This document shows, piece by piece, positions 24,764 to 37,243 of a stretch of 64,000 nt of DNA. The stretch lies in assembly GCA_023313575.1 (NCBI GenBank), contig JAJTTP010000003.1:2108001-2172000 (forward strand), written 5' to 3'. This stretch comes from Eutypella sp. D-1 (Eukaryota; Ascomycota; Sordariomycetes; Xylariales; Diatrypaceae). The position numbers were made by a program, and so were the translations under genes. Position 1 is the stretch's first letter. Each line of letters opens with the position of its first letter. The notes beneath the pieces were generated by a model. It searched no databases, was not told where the DNA came from, and saw only the letters and a program-made list of their open reading frames with translations.

Positions 24764-25732
24764 TCTGGCGATTTATTTATGTGATCGTATAACGTATGAT
24801 GATGCTTGACAGATTTGGCGGACCCGACTTTGATGTTGTGGGATGTGAATAGTAAAACATACAGACGACAATCACGGGAATGAGGGAAGATCGGGGTTCA
24901 TGGAGGGGTAATGTTTTCTTTCCAGTAGATAAAGCCTATAGATTTTAGATCGTCTCCCCGCCACCCACCGCGGAGGGGTAACTAGGGGCGGTGCCGGGGT
25001 TTGATAGTTCACGTTTTTTTAGCGACTTTAACCGTCATCTCCCCCATGCTCCCCCGAGCAACGCTCCAAAACGCGACATACTAGGGACGGCAATCTGCAG
25101 GCTACACCCACTTTCGTCGGCGAGATGGTTTTGTCGCAGGCCAAACGAGCCGACGAAGCTGGCTAGGATAGGGCCGGAGAGTTAGTCCGGGGTTCGTTGC
25201 CGATTGTTCCACCAGTCAGACTTCACGATTTGGATGAGCTGGGTTCCCCGATCTGGTTGTCGATCTCGTGGTAAAGCAAAGCCGAGATGGCGTATAGGAA
25301 ATGCGCTAAAGGTCCGCCCATGTCACTTGGGCTATTAACTTTTCTGAATGGGATTGCGATTCAGATAAGAAGGAATAGTCATGCATGCGATAGATCATCA
25401 GTGCTGTAGACCCACATTCATTGCTGCTCACGGGCATTGCCAACATTTTTCTTTCTTTTGGGCGATAGCTTGGTTTTCCCCAGCATCAACAGATAAAAAG
25501 AGGAATCGCCTTTGAGGTGCCCAAGTAACCAACCATAGGTACATAGGTAGAAAAAAGTTTGAGTTGAATCGTGCTATTTCCAGGTTGCCATCGGGTCGGC
25601 TCGCCAAAATTTTGACCGTGTGGGGTCGGGTCGGGGAGTGGACTTGGCCCACGCTTCGGGTAGCTGAGAAAAAAATTCCGGCGGTCTAGCTGTACCGTCT
25701 AGTAAAAAGGACACGATTCCGGCCTCTCAGAT
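24764..25732. other. Intergenic region, ADH6 promoter side
   Basis: The stretch between the ADH start and the 3' end of the DUF7704 gene. No supported gene. It probably includes the ADH promoter, but no clear element is assigned. Confidence 0.5.
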
Positions 25733-26212
25733 TTACTGCTTCTTCTTAAGCGAACCCGCACGACCTCCCAGGCCGACTCCCGCGAGGAATGCGATCCTCA
25801 TCGAAGCGCCGAGGTAGACAACGGGTACGTTGCCCCAATCGATGGGGTTCCACCGCACGACGTCCCAGTAGATGCTCGGGCCCAAGCTCCTGAGCGAGTA
25901 CAGGTGGCCGAAATCCGCGACGAGGAGACCGAAGAGAAGGGCCTTCCAAACCCGCAGGTCGCCGGTCGAGCGCAGAACGATGGCCTCGTTCAACGTGAAC
26001 AGGAAATACAGGTTAGCAAGCTGCGACAGGACGATGGACGTCCCGACCGGCACGGGCAGCGTGACTGATTCCGCGTGCGTCAGCGTGAGATAGTCCTCCT
26101 GCCTAAAGTGCGCATAGTAGGCGCCGACGAGCGCGAGCGCGGGTTCGATCAGCAGAAAGAACAGTCGATATAAGACAGGGAGCTGATAAGCCTTCTTTTC
26201 CGGACTGGCCAT
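25733..26212 (-). CDS. DUF7704-family four-helix membrane protein
   Basis: Small integral membrane protein of 159 aa from a single exon. It fits the ascomycete family I know as DUF7704, whose function is unknown. Four hydrophobic segments are visible: YRLFFLLIEPALALVGAYYA, IVLSQLANLYFLFTLNEAIV, WKALLFGLLVADFGHLYSLR and VVYLGASMRIAFLAGVGLG. The loop motifs HFRQEDYL and NPIDWGN are part of the family pattern. The protein ends in a basic SLKKKQ tail; a C-terminal KKXX-like signal would suggest ER retrieval, but the spacing here is imperfect. The start ATG is followed directly by conserved sequence and has no competitor. Confidence 0.78.
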   Translation of the reverse strand: MASPEKKAYQLPVLYRLFFLLIEPALALVGAYYAHFRQEDYLTLTHAESVTLPVPVGTSIVLSQLANLYFLFTLNEAIVLRSTGDLRVWKALLFGLLVADFGHLYSLRSLGPSIYWDVVRWNPIDWGNVPVVYLGASMRIAFLAGVGLGGRAGSLKKKQ

Positions 26213-28052
26213 GGTGATTCAGTGATTCTGCCGATTCGAGTGGCTTAGGGTGGCTCTTGGGGTGGCTTGCGTCTATGCGCAGACCTCGAATCACGGGAAT
26301 GGATATTCCTTTTTGGGGCTTGCCCTCGCCTCTCGTGGTAGACTTGACAACGACGCAAAATATAGGAATGAGTTAAATGATGACGAAAGACCAGGTCTGG
26401 AGTGGTCTTAGTATATGTATTTATTTACGGATGGTGCGATAGTATGGTAGAGGGGTTAAAAGAGAAATAAAGTCTACTGTGTATGGCCAACCTTGAGGGA
26501 CAACAGGAGAAACGGAACCAACTCGGATTAAACCTTGTTCCCTGTCTGTTGACCTATCGAGTAGAGAAAAAGAAAGGAACCGTTCTTACAATGGAGCCTC
26601 GACCCCGTGCTTACCCGTGATGACCGTACACGTTTTGATGCTTTTTTAGTCGTTCGAACTTATCGAACCGATAACAATCAATGCATCTATAGGAACAATC
26701 ACGAATTTATCCATTGGCAGACCACGGAGCGGTGAGACGATCAATAGTGGCGCGAGTGCGAGCTTGTTGTTTTTACTAGTTCGATGCTACCAAAATCAGT
26801 ACTCAAGTACTGAACCAAAATAATCCGGTCGGAAATCTTCAGCACTGTCGATCAAGAGATCCACCTAATCTCATTTGACTACTTGACTTCCCAGATCTCA
26901 CGGTTTATCGAGGTATACAAGGCTCGCATGGTATGTCAGCGGTACCCATCAATCACTTGCCTATATGAGATATAATGTTATTTTTTCTTATCACAACTTA
27001 CTATGCGTACATGGATAGCAAGCATCTCAAGAACGGGTATGTCGAATAGATCTGGCATTCTTCCTCTTCCGCGAGGACATGATTCTTGATGATGGACACG
27101 TAGGAGATTTGAAAAGATTTAAGGATGGAATCCTGAAGACGTCGATGAGCCACGGGTACGTTCTCCGGAGTGGCGTATACAACACCCATGTGAGATTCAT
27201 CTTGTACTTACATAGTAGGTAATTAGCTGTTTTTTAATAACAATGTGGACGGACTACCTCGCTCACTCTAGGTCATCCTTCGAATACAGCAAGTGCTATG
27301 ATGCTGATCTTGGCAGCCATGTTTTACCCCAGCCTGCCCAGCCATGATCGATATTACGCCGCATCCCCGGCGCCGCTTATGCCCACATATTGTGCTAAAT
27401 ATATATTTCCCCAAGTGCTGTGCCGCACACCTGAAAGAAGATTTTCCCAAGCCCATACTCATCTAGAACTAGCACGCCCGAGGCTGTGAGCACTGAGCGT
27501 ACTCTGCACTGTGACCCCCGTTGCTCTATGCAGGATACTTACTACTGGGGGGTCTTTTGCGAGTCTCGGTCCCACCGGGCGCAACGGATTCACTCTGTGA
27601 TGGTTCGGGATCTCATTGGGGAGGAAGGGGGGCTGCGGCCGCTCCTCTGCCAACCTGACAACAAACGCCTCCGCATGCAGTGATACATGCGCACACGAGA
27701 AATGGCAGCGTAATTATTAGGTAGTTAGTTGTACAGCCCTCCTGGTCTTGGCCCTGATAGCCTGTGATAGGCTGTCCCGTAAGCACGTTACCATGTAGGA
27801 GCGGCCTGCAGCAGCCCTGTCCCTCATATTGGGGATTTAGGCCCAAAACTTTTATGTTCCGATTCACTCTCACATCCCTTCGTTCTGGTAAATTTGTTGG
27901 TGCACTCGCGTCTTATCGTGAACCTATACAACTATAACATTTGGTAACTTGAACCCCTTGGAGAGCACCGCGCCGCCTTACACGACGCCGACATCACCCC
28001 CTTACCTATTCTAGACAGGGCGCTCTGCGACTGCTACGTAATATCTACCGAC
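26213..28052. other. Intergenic region, no gene seen
   Basis: A divergent promoter region between the DUF7704 gene (-) and the Cys-rich membrane protein gene (+). It is AT-rich in the middle. No frame has supportable content. Confidence 0.5.
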
Positions 28053-29110
28053 ATGAGCGACGCGCAAACAAAACTCGGGCTGTCGTGCCCAAAAGAGGGC
28101 AGCTTTTATATATGCGACAACGCCGATATACGGTTCGTCGGCTGCTGCACGGTCGACCCATGTACCAAAGAAAGAGGAGGAGTGTGTCCGACGGATGATG
28201 TCCGGCCGGCGAGCTTCTCCTCAGACGCATACAACCAGATAGGCCAGCAGAGCTGCTTTTCGCCGGAGAGCGACGATATATGGTATACCTGCAAAGCCAT
28301 GGCCGACAACCCAACACCATTCATGGGGTGCTGCAAGAGCAACCCGTGCAGTGCCGATGGATGTGCAACGGAGGATCTCTTTCCTGCGCGACTGAGTGAC
28401 AACCCAGACAAGGCGCAAATCTTCTTAGCGTCAGGCTCTACCTCAACACCGGAGCCAGATGCGTCGGAGAGTTCATTCCCGAAAGGCGCCATTATCGGGA
28501 TCGCCATCGGAGCAGCGTCGCTCGTGTGCATATTGATCGCGATCCTGATGTACCGGCGCCGATATGTGGCGAAAAAGAGGAAGTCGGAAAAGGAAGCTGA
28601 GGAGGCGGCCAAGCTCTATAACCCAGGATACCAAGGACGTAAGTTTGGCTTTATATCCATCGCCGTTGAAGTACACGTCGAGAACGGTATCACTAACAGG
28701 TGCGCACAGAGTATACACCGGGCCACTCGCCAGGTTTCTCGCCAGGTCTCGTTAGCAACTGGCCGGGCAGCCAGCCAGGCTCGCCAGGAATGGGCTACGG
28801 GCCCTATAACAGTCAGACATATCATGACCACCACCTCTCATCGACAGCATCGGATTGGAACCCCAATCCGAGACATGTCTCAGAGTTGTCCGGCATGTCG
28901 TGGGACGCAGTCGCCGCGAACATGCACCACCACAAACATTACTCCCAATTACCGCAAGAATCCTACGTGACGGAACTCGATGGGGCGACGACGGCACAGG
29001 CGTCTGAAGGGTCACAACATAGGATGGAGCTCGATGCGACGGCTTCGGAGACAAGGCCGCCTGCATCTCCGAAAGCAGTAGCTGAATTACCAGGAGCGGA
29101 CCGCAGGTGA
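28053..29110 (+). CDS. Single-pass membrane protein with duplicated six-cysteine module
   Basis: Exons 28053-28638 and 28710-29110 (71-bp intron, GTAAGT donor, CACAG acceptor) encode 328 aa. Residues 12-45 and 68-104 are two copies of one module with six cysteines each, both containing GCC-x4-C (FVGCCTVDPC and FMGCCKSNPC), followed by similar RPASFS / FPARLS segments. A Ser/Pro spacer leads to one membrane helix at about 145-167 (GAIIGIAIGAASLVCILIAI), then YRRR and a basic, Gly/Pro/His-rich cytoplasmic tail. The layout resembles a cell-surface sensor or wall-anchored protein, but no N-terminal signal peptide is seen. Either topology is set by the internal helix or an upstream exon is missing. 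I have seen this layout in ascomycete hypotheticals and know no function. Confidence 0.8.
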
Positions 29111-29725
29111 TAGCGCATGAAGGAGGAGCAAAAGGGATGCGATGGAATATAATAATGAATGAGGCATTGAGTTACAGTTGAGAAAGAGGGCATGTAACAA
29201 CAACGAGGGACAGGGAGGAAAAGCGTCATTTTTCCACATTGTATCACTTTGGTATCGTCAGGCCCGAACCACCCGAATACAGAAACTAACAAGATATCTT
29301 ATGTACCATATTTCATATCGTCTTAGAAAGTGTGCAAATGGCTTTTCGGTATATTCATGCTGTATACTAGGAATCTTTTGGGGATTAATATCGAGGGTCT
29401 GTGGTCATGGGGGAGGCTGAAGCCTGGGATCTCATGATGAAGCTACAGTGTATCTTATTCAGCAACCAGCTAAGTACAACACCTCCACCGCTCCACTGAG
29501 ATCACTGCTGCCCATTCCACTTATAGTACTTATGAAGTAGTCTACGAAGTTGTTATGTACTGCCCCTATTCTAACAAACTGTGAGTGCTGATACGATAGA
29601 TAAGTTTACGACAAGCCAATCACTAAACGACCTGTCTGGGTTTGATGAAGACGAGACAGTACATGTGCTCTCATGATTATACATGCCCAGATCGATCTAT
29701 GGATAAGCCTTTCATCCACCAATAG
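29111..29725. other. Convergent 3' intergenic region
   Basis: Lies between the stop of the Cys-rich membrane protein gene and the stop of the ANK-SPRY gene on the other strand. No further coding sequence is supported; it must hold both polyadenylation regions. Confidence 0.5.
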
Positions 29726-32700
29726 CTAATACTGGTCTTGTTTATACAGGAAAGGGTGCTCGCTTGACCCCAGATTGACTTTCACGTGAAGGGTCTTCCG
29801 CTTCTCACCAACTACCCTGCCAATACAGGGATAAACCTTACCCTTCCGAAACTTAGAGAACTCGAAAGCATTGCCTGGGATATCGTCAGCATAGATCAAA
29901 TATCAGAAAAGCATCCGTCTCTGGTTCCTTACCCATGCTCAGTCTTCTCCCGTTTAGGGTGCAATAGCCCTCTCCAGTTATCATATCCAACCCAAATCCT
30001 ACCACATCCCCAGCTTGAAACCGCGCCGGCGTGCCAAATTCTCCAGTTGTCATAAGCAGGCCATTTTCACCGTATAGCCATCCTTCACGTCCAGAATATC
30101 CCCACGAGCCTTCAGACCCGCCGGGTATTGAAGTACTCGAACTTCTCTCATCACAGAACCCGATTACGATGGTTCTATAATAATCATATTAACAGCGATG
30201 CCGGTTAGAGATATCTTGCAACTACATACCCCGATGGTGAGTCCTCGACGATGGACATCTCAAAGTAGAATGCCTCTTCGACAGGGCTGATAGGGTGTTG
30301 TGTCACGAAACGTAACGTCTTGCTATTTGTGTGTTCCTCAACGATTTTGATATCTGTTGTATGTTAGCAATATTTCCACCTATTAGTTGTATATGCATCT
30401 TCTTGAGGTACTTACCCATCAGCCTACAATCTGAATTGTCGTGTTGGGTATCCTGACAAGGAATGAGCTGAAAACAATTCTCATTGTCTTTTCTGGCAGT
30501 GAAGGTCGAAGGTAACTGAGCGTTAGTATTAGTAGATGAGATGCCTAACTCACCCGCCAGGGCCTTCAGTTCTTCCCAGGTTCTTTCATTACAGTATCTA
30601 CGCCCATAATCTACCCACGACCAATTATCTGAGTCAAGTTTCTCAATGTCGGCACCCTGTTCCTTCATCCATCTGATAGTCGAGGGTTGCCCAGCCTGAG
30701 CTGCTCTGTGGAAAGGAATGCGTAATAGCCCATCCCATGTGCTACGCTTCAAGGCTCTTGCAAGACACGCTGATAAGATTTCTTGCCCTCGGGGCATATG
30801 CAATAGAGCAGCACAACGGTCGACCCAAGCACGAAGGTCGTCGTCCCGAGGAGTGCTGTCCCGTGTAATCTGCAGCATGACGGAGAGAAGGTCGATGAAG
30901 GCGATATCAGAAACCTTGCCCAATGTTTCTATGGCTTCTCTGGTGTTTGGGCGATTGGAACATAAAATTTTGACCATCTTATGGTTACCCATTTGCACCG
31001 CCAAGTCCAGGGGCTTCCGCCCAGAGAAATCACTCGCTCCATAATCAACGCCTCCTTTCCGTGATAGATAGTCGACTAGTTCGCTATCGTTTGAATATAC
31101 TGCCATATGAAGGGAAGAGTAGTTTTCGTCGGATTTTGCGGGAATGTTAGGGTCAAGACCTTTGCAACTAAACAACCAGCGGACAACATCCAAATTTCTA
31201 GACCTGCAAGCCCAGAAGAGAGGTGCTCGTCCGTAGTGCTCATCTTTCTCGTTGATAAGCTCTGGCCACTTTCGGACCATCTTCTGCACGGAACGAACAC
31301 ATTTATTCATACAAGCCATGATTAGAACAGATTTACCGTCGTGATACTTGGTCCTTTCGTAGTCGCTGGCCTTGAGGAGGTGTGCTGCAAGCTCATCCAT
31401 ACCATTGGCGAGAGCATGATGTAATGCTGTCATTTGCGAATGGTCTGCGATAGTTGCCATGTCGAGAGTGGACTTGTCCGTTTTCGCTATCAATTCACGA
31501 ATCGACGCACCAGAAAGTCTTCGGGCGATTTCAGTTCGACGAGCTATGACCGCTAAGATGAGGGGTGTACGGCCATATCGATCCTGAATCATGAGGTGAA
31601 GGACGAGTTCAGGTAGCTGGAGAAGTATACCCAAGGTCTCAGAATAGGCGAATTCAGCTGCAACGTGAAGTAATGTCTTCCCATCATTGTCTGTTTGACC
31701 CTTGGCGGCTGTCACAAACTTTAAGAGGGTACTTATAGGTACCGCCTTGGGGTTGCTTTGAAGAAGGTATACTAGAGATGACTTTCCAAACGCATCCACT
31801 TGTTTGACATCCACCTTTGTGTCTTCCAACAGCCTTGATACGACGTCAGTATAGCCGTGCTTAGTGGCTATATGAAGTGCTTGTCGACCCCAAATATCGA
31901 GTGCACTTGTTGTGATGTTTTTTTCGTGTTCCATGAGCTGTTGCATGCATTCCAGGCTTCCAGCACTCGCTGCTAGATGTAAAGGGGTCATGCCATATAC
32001 CCCAGGTTGCGTAATGACATTCTTTGCCGTCTCTTGACCGAGACAATCGATCATAATTTTCAAGGCATACCGGCGCCCGTTCAGGACGGCAGTATGGATG
32101 GGACTTCGGTGGGTTCTATCAAAGTACTCATGGAAAGGTTTGCCTTTCAGGTGTATTCGTAGAGCTAGTTGCAACATCGAATTGGCCGCGTCAGGGAGAC
32201 ACATATAGTGAACAGCGGTCCAGCCAAAAATATCCGGCAACGAGAACGCATCTATTAGCCGGGTTAGCAAAAGCGAAAACACATTCTCTAGAGTGTTTCT
32301 ACCTAAACCTGATCTGCAGAGCAGATCGGGCGATTTTTCGCGGACTATCATATCGAATATATCTTGGTGCAATTTTGTGAAGCCTAGCTTTTCATGGTAC
32401 GTTGTGAAGGCGCTGTGATTGGAGAGATTTTTCTTGGTTTGTGGAGGTCGCGTGGATTGTTCCCTTCTATTAATATTCCCCCGCAACATTAAGCACTTAA
32501 ATGCTTCTAACTTCTTGAATGCTCGGTTCTGGAATTCGTATACGGGAGCGAGGATATCGACTACCTCTCTAAGCTTCCCCTGAACAAGTGCTGTGCTGAT
32601 ACCAACTAGCTCTTCCTGTAGATTGTTATCGAGCTCTGTGGTATCGAGATATGGTTCGAAGGCGAGATGTAGAAAGTCAATGGCTCTGACAGCCACGGCA

Positions 32701-35700
32701 AACGAAAATTGTTCCTTTGTCCGTGTTATCAAGGGGGTGTGAAGAAGCTCCTTATAATAACGGGCAGTTTCGATCCATTCCTTGTTATTATAATCGATCT
32801 GCGGTACCAGCTCCAGGAATTGCTCGTTAGGAAGTAGGTCCCTGGAACTCAAGGCGGGGATTATACATAGGAGAATATCAGTCGTGTTTCCAAGTCCAAA
32901 CGACTCCAAATCCCGTATCGCATTCACTAGTTTGCGGTGTCTCAGCGTTGGCAGCTGCCAGGTATTTCTCATATCACGAGGATCAAACTTATGATTGTCG
33001 ACGATTTCTAAGTCTCGCTTTTCTTTTCGAAGACAGTCCGATGGCATATTTTCAACCACTGTCCACATGAAGCTTGTGAAAAGATGTTGTGCAAGAATGA
33101 CAGGGAGGAAATCCCTTCCGCGAAGAACCAACGTTTGATGACGATCGTTCTCAGGGGCGTTGTCCCCGCTGAAGCTCAACTTGTCTTCTGGCTCTGAATG
33201 ACTCTGGCTTGATTCCCCCGAGGTCCCTAGAGCCAATTCATGTTAGCTACCTTATTGAAATAAGGATGAGATCCCTAACCTTTCCCACCGTTAAAGCCGA
33301 TGACAATGTCTGCCTCCTGGAACTTTGTATGACTCCTGGACTCATCGCTCTCTTCAGCGATTAGTTCGTCAACCCACCAGGATAGATCTCTTTTGAGACG
33401 CCGCTCATCGGAATCGTCACCTAGGACTCTACAATACTTGTACTTGGATCCAAGTTGAGCCTTGGTTCGCCTCCAATCTTCTTTTGTCTCTTGCGTCTGC
33501 TCGGACTGGTCTCTTTTGGCGGCTTCATCTCTTCTCTTTTTAATGCTTAGTTCAGCGCTGGCCATCCACATAGATATCATAGCTTCAATGTCGCCCAATT
33601 TGACTCTCCAGGACCCAGATTGCCGGCGATCAACCAGAATTCGGATGTAATCATCTTCTCCCCTACCCTTGGGGCTGAACGTTGCGAGAATCCACTCCAA
33701 ACTCGCCAGCTTCTCTCTCTCCGGGAAGAATATATTCATGAAAGTTTCAATGGAATTGACTAATGAACGAGATATTTCCGTTGCTTTGCACTCCCATCTG
33801 CTAAGGTCGCCCAACCTTCTTCTTATCCGTACCAGCTCCTCGCTAGTTGTCTTGGATGGTTGGTCGCTACTGCTATGTTTAGTATCATCGGACCTGGGGG
33901 TTTAAACCTGCCGCCCTGTTGCGTGGACTCACCGACCATTATCCGATGTATCCCAGGCCAACCCTCTGGCGAAAAGTTTCGTGCGTTTCTTTGGTCTTAT
34001 ACTAGCGATTTCCCACTGAGAGATAAAGTTGTGCCTTAGCTCTGGTTCCCGGTTCCTTTGCATAAACGGTGAAGTGTCATAGTACGCCTGAGAGCGAAAC
34101 ACTATATCAGCTGCAAGGAAATCAAGTTCATAGTTGGAGGCAGCAGGAGTATGATCAGGTAGGTAGCCCAGTCGCCGCCGGATCATACCACGCACGGCCG
34201 CCATGAGAATAATGGCCATAAAATGCGCAACAGAACAGGGATAGGCTAGTCCTCGCAGACCTATGAATTGAATTGCGAATCCGACTACAGCCATGGATGC
34301 GCCGATGACTGTGGCTATTTTCCATTTGGTCTTGAAATCCAATTTCTTTAGCGGAGTTAAAAAGGTGTGTGCGAAGTTAAACATGGCGATGCATGTTGGC
34401 AAATGATTGGACCTAGTATAACAATCAGATTTAGCATGCACGTTTTATTGCAATGGAAGACGATCCATACTTGTCGTCAAATTCTGCTTGAGCGGATAAC
34501 GAAGAATTGCTTCCTTTCCTACTTGACGTTATCATGTGATCTTTTGCGCCAGCGAATACCACATAGGGGTCAAACTCCATATCCTACTGACGTTAGAAAT
34601 AGGTACGGTCAAGAGGATCACCATGTAATCCATGATATTGAACCTTGTGGCAAGCAAATATCAAAACTCAAGGAACTGTCAAGGACAAATAAGGGTCACA
34701 GAGTGGTCGCGGTACTTACCTGGACTCTTTGCTTTTTCTGAAGGAAAATAAGGCGCGGAGACGCGGTTCCAGCTGTTTTACTCAACTCATGTTCTTCTGT
34801 ACTTTGTTCGATAGCAAGAGAACAGACAGCAATGCCCGTTGAAAGCAAAAGGGATCCGGCAACATAGCAAGGAAAACCGTATGGTTCAATACTAGCACCA
34901 AGGGCGGCTCTTATATGTGGATAGAAAGAGGTAGCCCCAGCGATGATAATTAGGCCACCCTGCAACAAGACGCCAGTGATCGCAGCTGCTAGTAATTCAA
35001 ATCGTTTATATGATGGACCTTCTGATGTATATGTTGCAATATTAATCTGCATATTGGGTAGTTCCGGCAAGACCTGTGGTTTACCAGCATCACCAAGGCT
35101 ATGCTTGAGAGCAGTCTCTATATCATGCTGTTGACGATTTGGTTGCAGCCAGAGGCTCTTCAAAAGTTTATAACTGTAGCTGTGGTAGGCTGTGACAAGC
35201 GAATTAGTTGATATCTTTGCAAAGACGGTCCTTAAGAGATTTACGTGTGCTACTGATCAGCTCGTCTTTATGAGCAGTGCCAATTGTATGGATATCGTAT
35301 GTGTACCGAGTGTTTTCTCTTGGGTTTGACGGATTATGGGCTCCTAAGCTTTGATCAACGGGTTGTGAGGGTTTCGGGAATAGCAAGAAATGCGCAATCT
35401 CCGGTCTTCCTATAACACGGACAATGGAGTTCCCATTGAACATCTCGCCCACCTCGTTTGATATGGACGACATGAGCTCTATCTCAGTCGACGCTCGATT
35501 CTCTCTCGCACGTCCAATAAAGGACTTCGCCAGCCGTGGTCCAGCAACTCGAATCGCGCCACTGACTGCGGTAATGATCCCAAGAGGAACCATGGCAAAT
35601 ATTAGGTGGTCAACCCATGTAATACTCTGGCTTAGGAACTGCGTAGCGAATTGCTCCCCGAATAGTGCAAGGACACTATAGGGATAACTTCGTGTCAGTA

Positions 35701-35877
35701 CTATCGGCATGGCTCATACTAGCATATCTTATTATCTAGCACGTACGGAGCAAGGTCAGAGAAGATGTTTAGGGCGAAATCCGTGCTGTCGTTCTTGGCT
35801 GAGACAATCTTGACTGTAAGTAGGAGAATGAGTATGAAGTAGAGCCTCGCTCTGGCAAAAGCGCTGCGAAGCATCAT
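29726..35877 (-). CDS. Giant multi-membrane-segment ankyrin-repeat protein with C-terminal SPRY domain
   Basis: Ten exons in transcript order: 35747-35877, 35245-35675, 34720-35189, 34471-34583, 33933-34412, 33280-33869, 30416-33226, 30230-30353, 29933-30174, 29726-29874. All junctions keep frame, giving about 1846 aa. A signal-like helix (12-27) precedes hydrophobic segments near 67-88, 253-274, 293-313, 414-433 and 438-456. A charged linker (about 590-740) and a helical region follow. About 13 ankyrin repeats span 1070-1650 (for example GMTPLHLAASAGSLECMQQL and GRQALHIATKHGYTDVVSRL). The last three exons carry a SPRY fold (FYFEMSI, GSWGYSGREGWLYG, FQAGDVVGFGLDM, AFEFSKF, YPCIGRV). The N-terminal half resembles ascomycete ankyrin membrane proteins of unknown role. 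The fifth intron (63 bp, TACTAAAC branch) could instead end at 33894. Function unknown; a membrane-tethered sensor or scaffold is inference. Confidence 0.8.
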
Positions 35878-37243
35878 ATTGACTATGGCGATTCCCAAAG
35901 TCGCAGTGAAGGGCAAACAGCGGTAACGAGTAAATATCTATTAATTTGTGATTGTGGTTACAAGATGAAGGGATACCTGATAAATGAGAGGGGGGGAGGG
36001 GGGAAGGGGGTTTGGAAACTGTAGGACTTATGTGCTCTGCCGTGTGGGCTGCTACGCTACTGTAGCATCCACTCCGAAGACGTGACCGAGCCAATCCTGA
36101 CGAGCGGCAAACCATCAACCAATATGCATGAAACTGTAATAATATATTATTGACCTCTTACATGACTAGGAAGTTTATCTGGGATATGGCATAAGACCAG
36201 AAGAGTTATATTGCAATAGTGAATACCTGTCATACGGAATTCAGATGGAGATCTTAGCTAGGCTTGGTATTTAGAGATATGCAGTGATACCTGCAGTTAT
36301 GAGCTTATGCGGAATGCGTTGGAACGCAGATGGCTAACTGACCTATATCGCGGTCATGACCGCTATAATAGAATATTCAGAAGGGTGATACGTACCGACT
36401 TTATATCGTGTATACATAGGACTTAGGATCCCTTAATAGAATGATCGAGAGGAGAAGTCCTAAGGTCCTCGAGTCCTAAGAAGAGTTATTAGTTGTTCTG
36501 ATACTATTTTAAGCCCGAGGCACTTGCCCTTGTTATAATACCGAATGCAACGCTTTCGGAATTTTGAGGGGTTTATTCCATCATGCAGTCATCAAGACAT
36601 CCATTGTGCGATGTAACCATAAATACATCTGGTCATCGTATGTCTGCCTATTGGAACAAGATGGAAGACTCAATGATCATGATGATGTACATTTACTGGG
36701 ACAGTAATCGTACGAGGTGTGAAATATGTGAGCACCGGGCGATGTAGTGGCTAGTTTACAAATCAACAACCCCTATTTCAGCATTCAACGTTGTTAAGTC
36801 TGTCTGGTGTGAGCCAATCACTCAAGAATCTATCTACATCTAGTAGGGGGCTCATTTGTACGTAGCAGGTGCGCCACTATGGCTAATTATGAGCTGTGGC
36901 TTGTGACGTAGTTCTGAGCCACGGAAAGCTGGCCACAATTGGCAAGCCACATCAAAAAACACGAAGATCCATAAGTACCTAAGTACCTCGAGAAGCACCT
37001 TACATATTCGCCTAGCCCTTCGTAAGGTGGTCCATGCGCACACACAAATTCCACCTTTTTGTGCAATTCAATTTACTTTTGGTCCCGCCTTATCGATTTT
37101 CCCAACTTTTTCCACCAAACCCCGAACCACACAATCACGATTTCACGACCCTACCTCTTTCCCTTCCCATATCCTACCGGCCAGCCAACCCCAACGACGA
37201 CGTCCAATATCCCATCGTCAAGAGAGTAGTAGCAATAGCCACC
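35878..37243. other. Divergent intergenic region ANK-SPRY / RPS7
   Basis: AT-rich and gene-free. A perfect 14-bp palindrome GCGGTCATGACCGC lies at 36350-36363. The last 250 bp are C/T- and A/C-rich leader of RPS7, which keeps the S7 frame open from an ATG at 37034, but ribosomal protein homology begins at 37244. Confidence 0.55.

Noticed and set aside
30303..30415. C-terminal tail of the unspliced ankyrin frame
   Set aside because: It is read-through of a GTAAGT...CAG intron; splicing gives a SPRY domain instead.
37034..37243. N-terminal extension of RPS7 from an upstream ATG
   Set aside because: The S7 protein begins at the ATG at 37244, in a strong initiation context; the upstream stretch is C/T-rich leader.
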